Shown here: in pieces, positions 26,696 through 34,833 of the stretch
Layout: the number at the start of each line of letters is the position of its first letter
Numbering within the stretch: the first letter of the stretch is position 1
Origin: CBDAQV01 sp965199335
GTDB taxonomy: Bacteria; Pseudomonadota; Alphaproteobacteria; CALMVH01
NCBI GenBank assembly: GCA_965199335.1
Contig: CBDAQZ010000004.1
Location: 806,001 to 870,000, forward strand
DNA length: 64,000 nucleotides
Reading direction: 5' to 3'
Position numbers and translations under genes: made by a program
The notes under the pieces: generated by a model
The model's database searches: none
The model's input: the letters and a program-made list of their open reading frames with translations, nothing else
What the model was told of the DNA's origin: nothing

Positions 26696-27381
26696 ATGGC
26701 CCCAGCGAATTACAGATCGGTATCATCCTGACATTCGTGGCGGGTGCGGTGGATGCGACCGGGTTCCTGATGCTGGGACGCTACGTCTCGCACATGAGCG
26801 GCAATGCGTCTGCCCTGGCCGATGGCCTGGCATCCGGGCTGCCGAACGCGGCGCTCGGTAGCCTCGGCGCCTTGGCGGCGTTCATCCTGGGCGGCGCATG
26901 CTCTGCCGTCCTGATCAATTGGAGGCAGAGCCATTCCGTCCGCAATCCTTTTGTTCTCCCGCTATTGCTCGAAGCTGCGGCGTTGCTTTGCTTCGGGTTC
27001 GCCGGCAGGGATAGTCGTGTGGCGACGGGGAACATTGACCTGATCATCCTGCTGGCCTTTGCCATGGGTGTCCAGAATGCGACCAGTTCACAGATGTCGG
27101 ATCTGCGGATGCGCACGACACATGTAACCGGAATTTCCACCGATGTCGGCGTGGGTCTGGGCAGGCTGGTGTACAGGCGACCGTCTGCGGACGATCACTT
27201 GGCCGAAGCAGATCGAAAAAACCTGTTGAGGGTATTCCTGCTATTTTTCGGTTTCCTGGCGGGCGGTATCGCGGGCACCGTCGGCTTCCCGCATCTTGGT
27301 TCGTTCGTCTCTCTTCCGCTTGCGCTTGTTCTGTTTGTGCTTGCCGGTTTGCTGTCCCGAACAAAGCACGTTCCGGTGTGA
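26696..27381 (+). CDS. DUF1275 (YoaK-like) membrane protein, start out of frame
   Basis: About 228-aa membrane protein of the DUF1275 family; core segments are FVAGAVDATGFLMLGRYVSHMSGNAS, LAFAMGVQNATSSQMS and THVTGISTDVGVGLGRL. No ATG, GTG or TTG lies in frame close to the conserved N-terminus. The ATG at 26696, with GGGGG 5 nt upstream, is one base out of frame; adding one C to the run at 26699-26703 would give MAPSELQIG and continue into the family sequence. Either the gene has a one-base deletion or the sequence has a homopolymer error. An alternative in-frame TTG is at 26608, inside the PAP2 gene. Confidence 0.65.
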
Positions 27382-27423
27382 GGCAGTCTGGAACCTTTTC
27401 AACCTTAGACCATTTACTTGAAT

Positions 27424-27523
27424 GGGGATGGAGTTCCCCATAACCTCCGCAAGGCTGATGACTCCTACTGTGCATGCACGGTGGGAGTCTGTCCGAACCC
27501 GTCGCAAGAGGCGGGTTTTGTCT
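27424..27523 (+). promoter_or_regulatory. Fluoride (crcB-motif) riboswitch with intrinsic terminator
   Basis: This matches the fluoride aptamer closely. Stem GGGG/CCCC (27424-27427 with 27436-27439) encloses ATGGAGTT. A CC-GCAA-GG hairpin follows, then CTGATGACTCCTAC. The pseudoknot GGAGT (27430-27434) with ACTCC (27461-27465) is perfect. Downstream, GGGAGTC (27483-27489) can pair with GACTCC, extending through a TGTGCATGCAC palindrome into a long alternative hairpin. It is followed by ACCCG...CGGGTTTT (about 27497-27519), an intrinsic terminator. No fluoride exporter follows; the next gene is a DUF3833 lipoprotein. Confidence 0.85.
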
Positions 27524-27572
27524 GGAACCCGGATTGCTCGAAAGCAGTTTCATAGAGGGTCAGCTCTGACAA

Positions 27573-27600
27573 TTACGGCAAATCCGCCTTCATCTATAAT
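27573..27600 (+). promoter_or_regulatory. Possible promoter of the DUF3833 gene
   Basis: A perfect -10 hexamer TATAAT (27595-27600) lies 34 bp before the lipoprotein start, with a weak -35 TTACGG 16 bp upstream. If used, the lipoprotein would be expressed independently of the riboswitch just upstream. Confidence 0.4.
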
Positions 27601-27633
27601 GATCGTGCAAGGCTATAACCGAGTACTCTATCC

Positions 27634-28188
27634 ATGCGCCTTTCGTTTATCGCCGTTCTGCTTACCCTTTTCGCCTGCGCCGGGTGTTCCCAAACCCTGA
27701 CGCCACAGGCCTTCAGCGACAATACGCCGGAGATGCAGCCCCTGACCTTCTTTTCCGGGCACACCCATTCCGACAGCATAATGGAAACTTCGGGAGGCGA
27801 ACCCGAGCAGGTGTTCAAGAACGATGGCCTCGGAACCGTCGGCACAGATGGTACACTGCATCTGATGCAGCGCTTTACCTACTCGGATGGGAAGGTCCAG
27901 GAAAGGGACTGGGCCTTTCACAGGACCGGCGATCACACCTACGAAGGAACCGCGAACGACGTTGCCGGAACAGCGCGTGGCGAAGCCTACGGCAATGTTT
28001 TCCATCTGACATTCACCCTTGAGCTCAGCCCTGGAAACTCCTTGAAGAACGTCAGCCTGGAGGAGTGGATGTACCTGCAGCCTGATGGAAACGTCGTAAA
28101 TCGTGTGTTGGTATCCAAGCTTGGGTTGACCGCCGCAATGGTGACCGAATATTTCCACCATGTATCTGAAGACGACCACAAGCTGTAA
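27634..28188 (+). CDS. DUF3833 family lipoprotein
   Basis: 184-aa predicted lipoprotein with lipobox FACAGC after a 20-residue signal. Family features are the FFSGHTHSDSIMETSGG segment, FTYSDGKVQERDWAF, YEGTANDVAGTARGEAYGN, and the C-terminal SLEEWMYLQPDGNVVNRVLVSKLG. DUF3833 proteins are lipocalin-like and of unknown function. It is the last gene of island 1, downstream of a fluoride riboswitch and terminator, but probably has its own promoter. Confidence 0.85.
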   Translation: MRLSFIAVLLTLFACAGCSQTLTPQAFSDNTPEMQPLTFFSGHTHSDSIMETSGGEPEQVFKNDGLGTVGTDGTLHLMQRFTYSDGKVQERDWAFHRTGDHTYEGTANDVAGTARGEAYGNVFHLTFTLELSPGNSLKNVSLEEWMYLQPDGNVVNRVLVSKLGLTAAMVTEYFHHVSEDDHKL

Positions 28189-28311
28189 CGAAGCCCACCT
28201 CCTGAAAGTTATTCCACTGTAACGACTTCGGCACCTGTGGATTTTCAGATTAGGTCTGATTGCAGGGCTGGAGATTACCCCGTGGGGTTGCAGGGATCTT
28301 AATCGGTCTGT

Positions 28312-28338
28312 TTTCCAAATTGGCTTCCAAGCTACTGA
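28312..28338 (+). repeat. Imperfect 27-bp direct repeat, right copy
   Basis: Matches 13028-13054 at 22 of 27 positions, and the overlapping 12-mer CTGTTTTCCAAA (28308-28319) is identical to 11413-11424. It lies 61 bp before the att core, where arm-type integrase sites would be expected. Confidence 0.35.
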
Positions 28339-28398
28339 TATAATAGCGAGAGAAAATGGGCTGGTTCTGGAAAACAGCCTTGAAATATCTCAATTTAT

Positions 28399-28449
<51 letters not shown>

Positions 28450-28807
28450 TAAACAACATCAATATGTTAGGTGGCAGATAGGTGGTATATTTTTTGCGGC
28501 AAAATGTACACGTGTAGAAGCATTGTAGAAGTCTTATGCGAATCTCCCATCCCGCGCCGGATGTCTGGCCAGAGGTGTGGCCTTTTTTCCAGCGATGGGT
28601 GCAAAGCAAACTCAGGATGTTTTCGAGACCACCCCCGGACTCCCGCTGCAAATATACGGTGCGCATTCAAAGTGCGACCGACTTTCTGATTTCAATCAGC
28701 CTAAGCTAAAGCCCGTAGATGAGGCAGCTCATCCCCATTGAACTGAGTTGACGCGGGCGAGGCAGGATATCTTCCTCCTAATGATGACGGTTCGCCTGAC
28801 TAGCTAT
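28450..28807. other. Gene-free left end of island 2
   Basis: No supported gene lies between the att core and the OLD nuclease stop. The stretch contains an integrase arm-type repeat (28513-28531). A 72-codon open frame (28471-28689) has no plausible composition or start context and was not called. Confidence 0.5.
28513..28531 (+). repeat. Arm-type integrase site, left end of island 2
   Basis: TGTAGAAGCATTGTAGAAG contains two TGTAGAA units 11 bp apart and matches 39082-39100 at 17 of 19 positions. A further inverted relative lies at 39115-39135. Copies just inside both att cores are what tyrosine-integrase arm sites look like. Confidence 0.6.
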
Positions 28808-30433
28808 CTATATGGCCAGTCGCTTCTGGATTCTATCCATGATCTGCCGGATAGATCCGGGCACAATACCCTGTCGAGTGAGAGCAATGGCCAAAAACCT
28901 TGCGACAAGAGGTTTGTTTTTATCCGGCTCCAGAAACAGCGCAGTCCGCGCTTGCGCGATAATACGATCGTAAAGTCCAGGATTTGTTGGCTCAAGATCA
29001 TGACGGCATTGGATTTCCCAATTCCCTTTAAGGATTGCGTAGCTCATATCTACAACAGGCGTGGGGTTGTTGGTTGGCGGGATGTTCAGGAGTTTACATA
29101 GGACCCCATTGTATCTCCTATCCCTTTCATTTCCGTGTTCGTCATTGTCAAAGATGATGTATATCGGAATCTTATGAGCCTCGAAAACATGGGCTAACGT
29201 ATCGATCGCAGTTTTTCCTCGTGCACAGATCACAGAGATTCCGGCTTCATTAAGATCAAAGTTCATAAACGCGGCGAATATCGGCAAAGCTTCTTTCTCA
29301 GATGGTCCTTCAACAATAATTGCCATGCGCGAAAAGAATGCTTCTTGCATTTCTGCTGTTTTTATATTTCGAAGAAACGACCTGATACTTTCTACTGACA
29401 TCTCCCGTGTAGGATGCAGGGCTTGCCGCAAAGTTAGCAGGATGTCTGATGAACTCGTACGGACGTGCGTACAAACATCTTCTTCTCCGTCTTCGCACTG
29501 TTCAACAAGAACAATCCTGTCAGTACGGGTGATGTCTAAAAAGTCCGCGCTGTGAGTTGAAAGAAAAATTTGCGTTCCATCCGCAGCTAGTGACTCTAGG
29601 CGTTGAGCTAAACTTCGTTGCGCATGAGGATGAAGATATAGCTCAGGTTCCTCTATGCCAAGAATAGCTTCGGCTTTGAACGAACGAGCAAAGGCATGGA
29701 ACAATGCCAATACTAGCAAGTTCCGTACACCAGAACCGACTTCCGTGGGCAACTTACTACGGCCTGCTTCAACTAGACTTGGATAAAGACTTTTATACAG
29801 ATTTGTATCGTCAATCGTGCGAAATTCAAATTTTACATCGTAACGTGAGGTTCGAAGCTGACTGGCAAATGCGTCACTTAGTTCAGCTTCAAATTTCTCA
29901 TATAGTTCAGTTTTCAAGAGGCGATGAACTTCCTCCAGAGCACTCCGCAAACTCGACAGGGTTGCTGGGTTAGATGTGGCATTTAAATCATCATGTAGCC
30001 GGCGTAGAGCTTGCCCGAACATTGACCATCGGCTTGTTCCAAACTGTCGGTCAAAGTTCCGGCTTGCATCGACATAAACAAAGTTCAGCTTCTCGCGATC
30101 AGCGTTACTGAACCCGCGAATAGGGGTGTCGTTTACGTCGAAAGCTTGAAGAGCGTATGGGCTTCGATGGGAGTCGAAATCCAGTCGAGATATTGCGGCA
30201 CTTGAAAAGCTCAATTGAATACGAATTGGAAAGCGACGGCTGGCTTGGAAGAAATCTGTGTCTGATAAGTTGGCTGGCATTGGCCATTTTTCGCCCAACA
30301 GAAAATTTATTGCCGATAGTATGTTCGTCTTACCGGCGTTGTTTGCACCAACGAGCACTGATATGTCAGCTGGGCAGAATTCCACGTCTTTAATAGATCG
30401 CCAGTTCTGAATGGATACACGTTCAATTCGCAT
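28808..30433 (-). CDS. OLD-family ATPase/TOPRIM endonuclease
   Basis: 541-aa overcoming-lysogenization-defect nuclease: an ABC/SMC-type ATPase fused to a TOPRIM nuclease. Walker A is VLVGANNAGKTNIL. The Walker B region is ILGIEEPELYLHPHAQRSL, the H-loop IFLSTHSADFLD. The TOPRIM glutamate is in IIVEGPSEKEALP and the acidic pair in IIFDNDEHG. OLD nucleases act in phage exclusion; GajA of Gabija belongs to this family but is paired with a UvrD-like helicase, absent here. It is carried in a P4-like island as likely defence cargo. Confidence 0.88.
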   Translation of the reverse strand: MRIERVSIQNWRSIKDVEFCPADISVLVGANNAGKTNILSAINFLLGEKWPMPANLSDTDFFQASRRFPIRIQLSFSSAAISRLDFDSHRSPYALQAFDVNDTPIRGFSNADREKLNFVYVDASRNFDRQFGTSRWSMFGQALRRLHDDLNATSNPATLSSLRSALEEVHRLLKTELYEKFEAELSDAFASQLRTSRYDVKFEFRTIDDTNLYKSLYPSLVEAGRSKLPTEVGSGVRNLLVLALFHAFARSFKAEAILGIEEPELYLHPHAQRSLAQRLESLAADGTQIFLSTHSADFLDITRTDRIVLVEQCEDGEEDVCTHVRTSSSDILLTLRQALHPTREMSVESIRSFLRNIKTAEMQEAFFSRMAIIVEGPSEKEALPIFAAFMNFDLNEAGISVICARGKTAIDTLAHVFEAHKIPIYIIFDNDEHGNERDRRYNGVLCKLLNIPPTNNPTPVVDMSYAILKGNWEIQCRHDLEPTNPGLYDRIIAQARTALFLEPDKNKPLVARFLAIALTRQGIVPGSIRQIMDRIQKRLAI

Positions 30434-30465
30434 TTGCTGACAGTCTAAACAATCGGCGGCTATTT

Positions 30466-31294
30466 AGCACAGTCTCAAATGAGCAGTTTTCCGAGGCTAT
30501 CCGCTTGGCCGCGCGCGTACAGGACGCAATCCGTGACCAGGTCGGGGAATGAATGGATTGTAGCATCGGGCTCGGCCCTAACCCGTTCCTGGCGAAGGTT
30601 GCCAGCGACCTACAGAAGCCGCGAGGTCGGTCGGTTATCACCATGGCCGACATTCCAAACAAGCTCTTGCATTTGAAGCTAAGCGACTGGCCAGGGATTT
30701 CGCGCGGCATGGAGGCGAGATTTCATAAGGCGGGAGTGACCACGACCGCCGGCATGTATCAATTACGGATCGAGGAAATGCGGGATGTGTTCGGCGGCTT
30801 TGTTGGCGAAAGATGGTGGAAATCGATCCGTGGCCTGGAAGTTGATTTGCCGCCGGTCAAGCGCAGCAACATCGGGCACTCGAATGTGCTGGCGCCTCAA
30901 TTCCGTAACGCTGAGGGCGCGCGCGCCGTAGTATTTCGTATGCTCGAAAAAGCGGCCGAGCGGATGCGGTATGAGGGATTTCATGCCCAGCGGCTCGAGG
31001 TTCACGTATTCAGCCGGATTGATCCTTTCTGGTCGCGGCATGCCGATTTCCTGCCATGCAATCGGACGGAACGCTTCGTACGGATTTTGGATGACCTATG
31101 GACCGATCCGCCATTACGCCGGCCGCATTCTGTCGGCGTCATCCTGCAAAAGATAATTCCTGACGGGGGGGGTGACGTTGAATATGTTCGATGAGCCGCG
31201 CCGCACTCAGCTTGATGTTGCGATCGCTAGAATGAACCGGCGGTATGGGGGGGGGGCAGCGGTTACGCGGGCATGCGCTATAAAGGCGGCGTAA
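30466..31294 (+). pseudogene. Y-family DNA polymerase (DinB-like) remnant
   Basis: The frame holds the C-terminal half of a Y-family translesion polymerase: IRLAARVQDAIRDQVGE, then CSIGLGPNPFLAKVASDLQKPRG and a helix-hairpin-helix-like DWPGISRGMEARFHKAGV. The N-terminal palm with catalytic acidic residues is missing because the OLD gene lies there. A TGA at 30550-30552 replaces the tryptophan codon expected before MDCSIG. After a stop at 31194 the homology-like sequence resumes in another frame (FDEPRRTQLDVAIARMNRRYG) up to 31294, next to G runs at 31160-31166 and 31247-31256. The gene is non-functional. Confidence 0.75.
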
Positions 31295-31399
31295 TATCTT
31301 AGCCATGAACGTATACCTTTTGGGAAACCTACTGACTTCCGATGACGGTTCAGAACGCCGACTCGGCCTCTCCTGCATGATATGCGGCCCCAAGCAGTC

Positions 31400-32320
31400 T
31401 TAAGCTGCCTCGGCCTCAATTATCCGCTGCCCAATTGTTTCGACGGTTGGAAGAGGACGTAGCCGCAATTGCTCTTGATCGGCTTGAAGCTCCAACGCAT
31501 GTAGAGCCTCAGAGAGCTTATCTCGCTGCCGGTCATTTACCTGAGGATCATTATTTGCAGGGGTTTGCAGTATCATTTCATGGTGTCGAGTTAAAGACGC
31601 GGAGTCATCCCGGTCACGCTCGACCTTTAGATCCCATAGTCGACGCTTGATGAGGTTAACGGAGGGACCAATCGAATTTGCCTTCAGCGTACCAAAGTTA
31701 GCAACCAATCGTGATCCAGCAAAATCAATCATGATCTCATGATTGCGGCCACGGCGCACTTTTCCTTGGCGTAAGCTCGATGAAAAGAAAGACTGCAGCC
31801 CTTCACGATGATCGGCTACGTACTTTAAAACCAACGTTGGCAGTTGGTCTGCAGTCTGTCCCTCATTTGCTTTAGTCTCATAAATCGGTGTATCCGCAGC
31901 GATATCTATACTTTGCTCAGGCGATTGTAGGGACGATAAATTTTGAAGCCAACTTTTTGCGATAGCCTCCAAGCTCTTCCCTTCCCCGTCCCGTACCTGC
32001 CCTAAAGTAAAACCTGTCACGCTAGGACGAGATATCGAGAGAGCTTCGGCACCTAAAGTGGCTAACTGGTTGTTCAGAAACTCAGCCGCAAGCTGAACTG
32101 CGTAAATCGCACCATCCGCCTTACTATCATAAAGACAATGTAGCTTGCTGAGTCTATTAGCTATCTCAAGATGATAATCAGTGTTTCCGGCAACGGCAAC
32201 GCCGACGACCAACTGTTCATACGACCCCGAAATTGGGCATAGGAGTAGAGGGGCCCACTTCGCCCTCACAGAGTGAGATAAGGCAGGAAAGTCTTCGACT
32301 CGCAGGTATTCTCGCTTCAT
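31400..32320 (-). CDS. Uncharacterised partner of HipA-like kinase
   Basis: A 306-aa soluble protein, not recognised. The N-terminal third (VRAKWAPLLLCPISGSYEQL, VVGVAVAG, then LSKLHCLYDSKADG) looks like a compact alpha/beta domain, weakly reminiscent of the DUF3037-type proteins found beside HipA-like kinases. The C-terminus is helical and charged. It overlaps the start of translation of nothing else, but its own ATG overlaps the kinase stop by 4 bp, so the two are translationally coupled. It could be the antitoxin, a substrate or an effector of the kinase. Confidence 0.6.
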   Translation of the reverse strand: MKREYLRVEDFPALSHSVRAKWAPLLLCPISGSYEQLVVGVAVAGNTDYHLEIANRLSKLHCLYDSKADGAIYAVQLAAEFLNNQLATLGAEALSISRPSVTGFTLGQVRDGEGKSLEAIAKSWLQNLSSLQSPEQSIDIAADTPIYETKANEGQTADQLPTLVLKYVADHREGLQSFFSSSLRQGKVRRGRNHEIMIDFAGSRLVANFGTLKANSIGPSVNLIKRRLWDLKVERDRDDSASLTRHHEMILQTPANNDPQVNDRQRDKLSEALHALELQADQEQLRLRPLPTVETIGQRIIEAEAA

Positions 32321-33147
32321 ATGAGTGCCGAAATTTCAAGAGCATTCCCCGCACAACGAGGGACATTTATTATCCGCTCTGAGAGAAATTTGTCAAGCAT
32401 ACCAATATCATTCGGGTCCAACAATTGAGCTATCGTGTCATCTTTCGTGCAAGCGGAAGTTGCCTCACGGTTTAGTGTCTTTGAGAATCGTTCAGCTTCA
32501 GCAAGTCGGGCAGTGCGTTGGGAGGAAGTAAGTTCAGGAGTGAGCCAATTTGAAAGACGGTGCCGATAGCATTTATCTGGAACAAGGTCCGAGACAGTCC
32601 ACGATGGACCAGAGAAGCAATAACCGTGATCAATTAGCCAAAAGTCGTTTGGGGAACTGAAAAGAAGATTTCCGTCGTGACGGTCAACATTCGCAATCCA
32701 TGCGTCAAATGCGTATAGGTCGCCAAGATGTGCCCATTTAGACAAGCTATCGTAGATTTTGGAAAGTGCGGTTAGTCCACCGCTGAATATCTGAAACGAT
32801 ATGTCGGGAACTTTCACATCTGTGCTTACAAAAACCAGAGCCTCTCCACTTGGTAAGCGGGGTGCCATAACAGTCGGAATTTCTTTGTCGCGAACCAGGC
32901 CAACATAGGCATCCGGTGTTGGTAGCCCTGCCGCTCGCGCTAATAAGAAAGCGAGCAACTCGTTTGCAAGCTCTCGATTTGAAATGTCTTTGAGGATAGC
33001 CCCCCGCGTGGTCTGATCATCTAAAAGCACTTGCCCACGAAATGTTCGGCTTACATTTCCCTCGTTAAAAGGCTCTGCGCCTGCCAACACAGTCGCAAGT
33101 TTAATTCTTGGTTGGCCGCTTTGGACGGTGTCATTATGCGGGGTCAC
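32317..33147 (-). CDS. HipA-like (HipA_2-type) Ser/Thr kinase
   Basis: A 276-aa HipA/PI3K-fold kinase-like protein. The catalytic loop AFDAWIANVDRHDGNLLF matches the N-D-R-H-x-x-N pattern of HipA, and the metal-binding residue follows in FWLIDHG. The upstream ATP-binding region includes RGAILKDISNRELANELLAF. It is shorter than HipA (about 440 aa) and lacks the HipA N-terminal domain, as in HipA_2 proteins. An XRE regulator lies 200 bp upstream on the same strand, and an unknown protein is coupled downstream. A toxin-antitoxin or phage-defence role is inferred. Confidence 0.75.
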   Translation of the reverse strand: MTPHNDTVQSGQPRIKLATVLAGAEPFNEGNVSRTFRGQVLLDDQTTRGAILKDISNRELANELLAFLLARAAGLPTPDAYVGLVRDKEIPTVMAPRLPSGEALVFVSTDVKVPDISFQIFSGGLTALSKIYDSLSKWAHLGDLYAFDAWIANVDRHDGNLLFSSPNDFWLIDHGYCFSGPSWTVSDLVPDKCYRHRLSNWLTPELTSSQRTARLAEAERFSKTLNREATSACTKDDTIAQLLDPNDIGMLDKFLSERIINVPRCAGNALEISALI

Positions 33148-33346
33148 GAGGCTTTTCAGATACTGGGTTGCGAAGCATTGTTATTTGCCGGCCAAACCAC
33201 AAAGACGCACGCAGTTTTCCATTAGTTTGCCTTTTAAGCGTTGCGAGCTAACTGAAAGCACGATGCCGCCGATTTTGCAACTTGTTAGCTTCAGATGATC
33301 TCGGAAACGCTCTTAAGAAAATCGTCGGTTCCAATCGCCCTAAGGC

Positions 33347-33553
33347 TCATTCCCTAAGCAGTTCACTAGGCAAGCATTCCAGGACTTTGGCCAGGTGCCA
33401 CAGCACAACGACTGTAGGATTACGTTTCCCGCGCTCGATGCCATTTATGTATGTGCGATCCAATCCTGCCTGAGCGGCCAGTTCATCTTGAGATAGGTCG
33501 CGCGCGAGGCGGAGCCTCTTGACGTTTTCTCCTACGACCTGCCGCATGTCCAT
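33347..33553 (-). CDS. XRE-family HTH regulator (HipB-like)
   Basis: A 68-aa single-domain Cro/C1 helix-turn-helix protein: VKRLRLARDLSQDELAAQAGLDRTYINGIERGKRNP. Such proteins repress phage-like or toxin-antitoxin operons. Its position 200 bp upstream of the HipA-like kinase, on the same strand, suggests it is the antitoxin/repressor or HipB analogue of that module, although the gap is larger than in hipBA. Confidence 0.85.
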   Translation of the reverse strand: MDMRQVVGENVKRLRLARDLSQDELAAQAGLDRTYINGIERGKRNPTVVVLWHLAKVLECLPSELLRE

Positions 33554-33608
33554 AGGGCAAGGAGAGCAATTGCCAGCGGCGATCGATATGGACTATAGTC
33601 GACATCAA

Positions 33609-34466
33609 ATGAGCCGAATACATTCCACTAGGCTTTCTCAGGCCGCAATAATTGTCAGCATAGCTCTGCTAACTGGCTGCGTTTCGTTTTCCGATCCGGT
33701 ATCGACCGGCGAAAATAGCTACATGATTACGGCGCGCGCGCGCGGCGGATTTTCGAGCAATAGTAAGCTGGAGGAAGATACAGTCCAAAAAGCCAAAGAC
33801 TATTGCGTGAGCCAAGGCCTCAAGGCTTCCATACAGAACGCCGGCGCCAGCGGAGTACAGGGTTTTACGCCCCAGGATACGACGGTTATTTTCGAATGCT
33901 TGGCTGATTGTAAGCAACTTTTTGCCGATCCCGCGCTTGATCCAATTCGCGCAAAGGTGTCGCTGGGAGGCGCAGCTGATCAGACGCTTTCGATGCGGAC
34001 GGATAATTCAAAACCAACAGTGGCGGAGAAAGCTGCTATAGCCGTGTGGGACGAGAAACGTCACGAATGCAAGGCGGGTGAAGCATCTCCACTTGCCTTG
34101 CGCGTCACGCCAGTGGCAGGGGCAGTGATGAATAACGGACACGAGGAATTAGAGCGGCTGATTGCTTCCCTATATGCGGGCGAAATGACCTACGCACAAT
34201 TCGCGACGGCTCGCAGCAATCTGCTTGAACAGGCAACGGCAGGAACCGCACAAGCGCTTGAGACTGAAAAAGCTCAAAATACGAATGCCGCTGCCGCCCT
34301 AACCAGCGCGCAGGCCCAGCAGCAGGCCGCCCAGGCTCAACAACAATCGGCAATAGCGCAGGAAAATGAGGCGCAGGCGATGCAACGCCTAAGCGAAAGG
34401 CCAGTCATCACCCCGCCCACGTCTTTCAATTGCCAGACGACCGGTAACAACACGCATTGCCAATGA
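33609..34466 (+). CDS. Hypothetical lipoprotein with Gln/Ala-rich coiled coil
   Basis: A 285-aa protein with a lipoprotein signal (IIVSIALLTGC), a central region with several cysteines, and a C-terminal stretch very rich in Gln and Ala (SAQAQQQAAQAQQQSAIAQ), likely a coiled coil. An ATG at 33588 is an alternative start, but 33609 places the hydrophobic signal at the N-terminus. The next gene overlaps by 4 bp. Family and function not recognised; the frame is open as far as 33519, overlapping the XRE gene start region. Confidence 0.65.
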   Translation: MSRIHSTRLSQAAIIVSIALLTGCVSFSDPVSTGENSYMITARARGGFSSNSKLEEDTVQKAKDYCVSQGLKASIQNAGASGVQGFTPQDTTVIFECLADCKQLFADPALDPIRAKVSLGGAADQTLSMRTDNSKPTVAEKAAIAVWDEKRHECKAGEASPLALRVTPVAGAVMNNGHEELERLIASLYAGEMTYAQFATARSNLLEQATAGTAQALETEKAQNTNAAAALTSAQAQQQAAQAQQQSAIAQENEAQAMQRLSERPVITPPTSFNCQTTGNNTHCQ

Positions 34467-34825
34467 GGGCTAAAGGCGAAAATAAGAATTTATTCGGCAC
34501 TCTGTGCGCGGTGCTTATCATAATGTGGATGGTAAGCCATATCGTTGATCTATTCGACCACACGCCTTCCTCCGCCCCGGCGATCACGTCAGCGCAACAG
34601 GAGTTAAGTGACGAGCAGGAATATCTGAAAAATGAGAAGCCTCCGTACGTGTGGGCGACTATTCGTCTCGAAGATGGGACGTTAAAGACGGGCCGCGTGG
34701 TTTTCACGCCGCAATGCCCCGCCGGTAGATTATGTGCCGAGCCTGATTTGACAATTCGGGACGAAACGGGCGATGACTGGACCGTTCCCGATGGAGAGGC
34801 TTCGGATGAGCAGGACGGTCAATAA
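34463..34825 (+). CDS. Hypothetical membrane-anchored protein
   Basis: 120 aa with one N-terminal membrane helix (LFGTLCAVLIIMWMVSHIV) and an acidic, soluble C-terminal domain. The ATG at 34463 overlaps the lipoprotein stop (ATGA), so the two genes form an envelope-directed pair. No family recognised. Confidence 0.6.
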   Translation: MRAKGENKNLFGTLCAVLIIMWMVSHIVDLFDHTPSSAPAITSAQQELSDEQEYLKNEKPPYVWATIRLEDGTLKTGRVVFTPQCPAGRLCAEPDLTIRDETGDDWTVPDGEASDEQDGQ

Positions 34826-34833
34826 AGTGCGCA

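Noticed and set aside
28471..28689. Possible 72-codon gene at the left end of island 2
   Set aside because: No ribosome-binding site, Cys-rich random-looking composition, and overlap with the integrase arm site.
31207..31419. Short minus-strand open frame beside the polymerase relic
   Set aside because: Arg-rich shadow of the relic and of poly-G/C tracts.
34300..34360. Possible simple-sequence repeat or CRISPR-like array
   Set aside because: It is Gln/Ala-coding repetition inside the lipoprotein gene, with no regular spacer structure; no CRISPR array was seen in the window.
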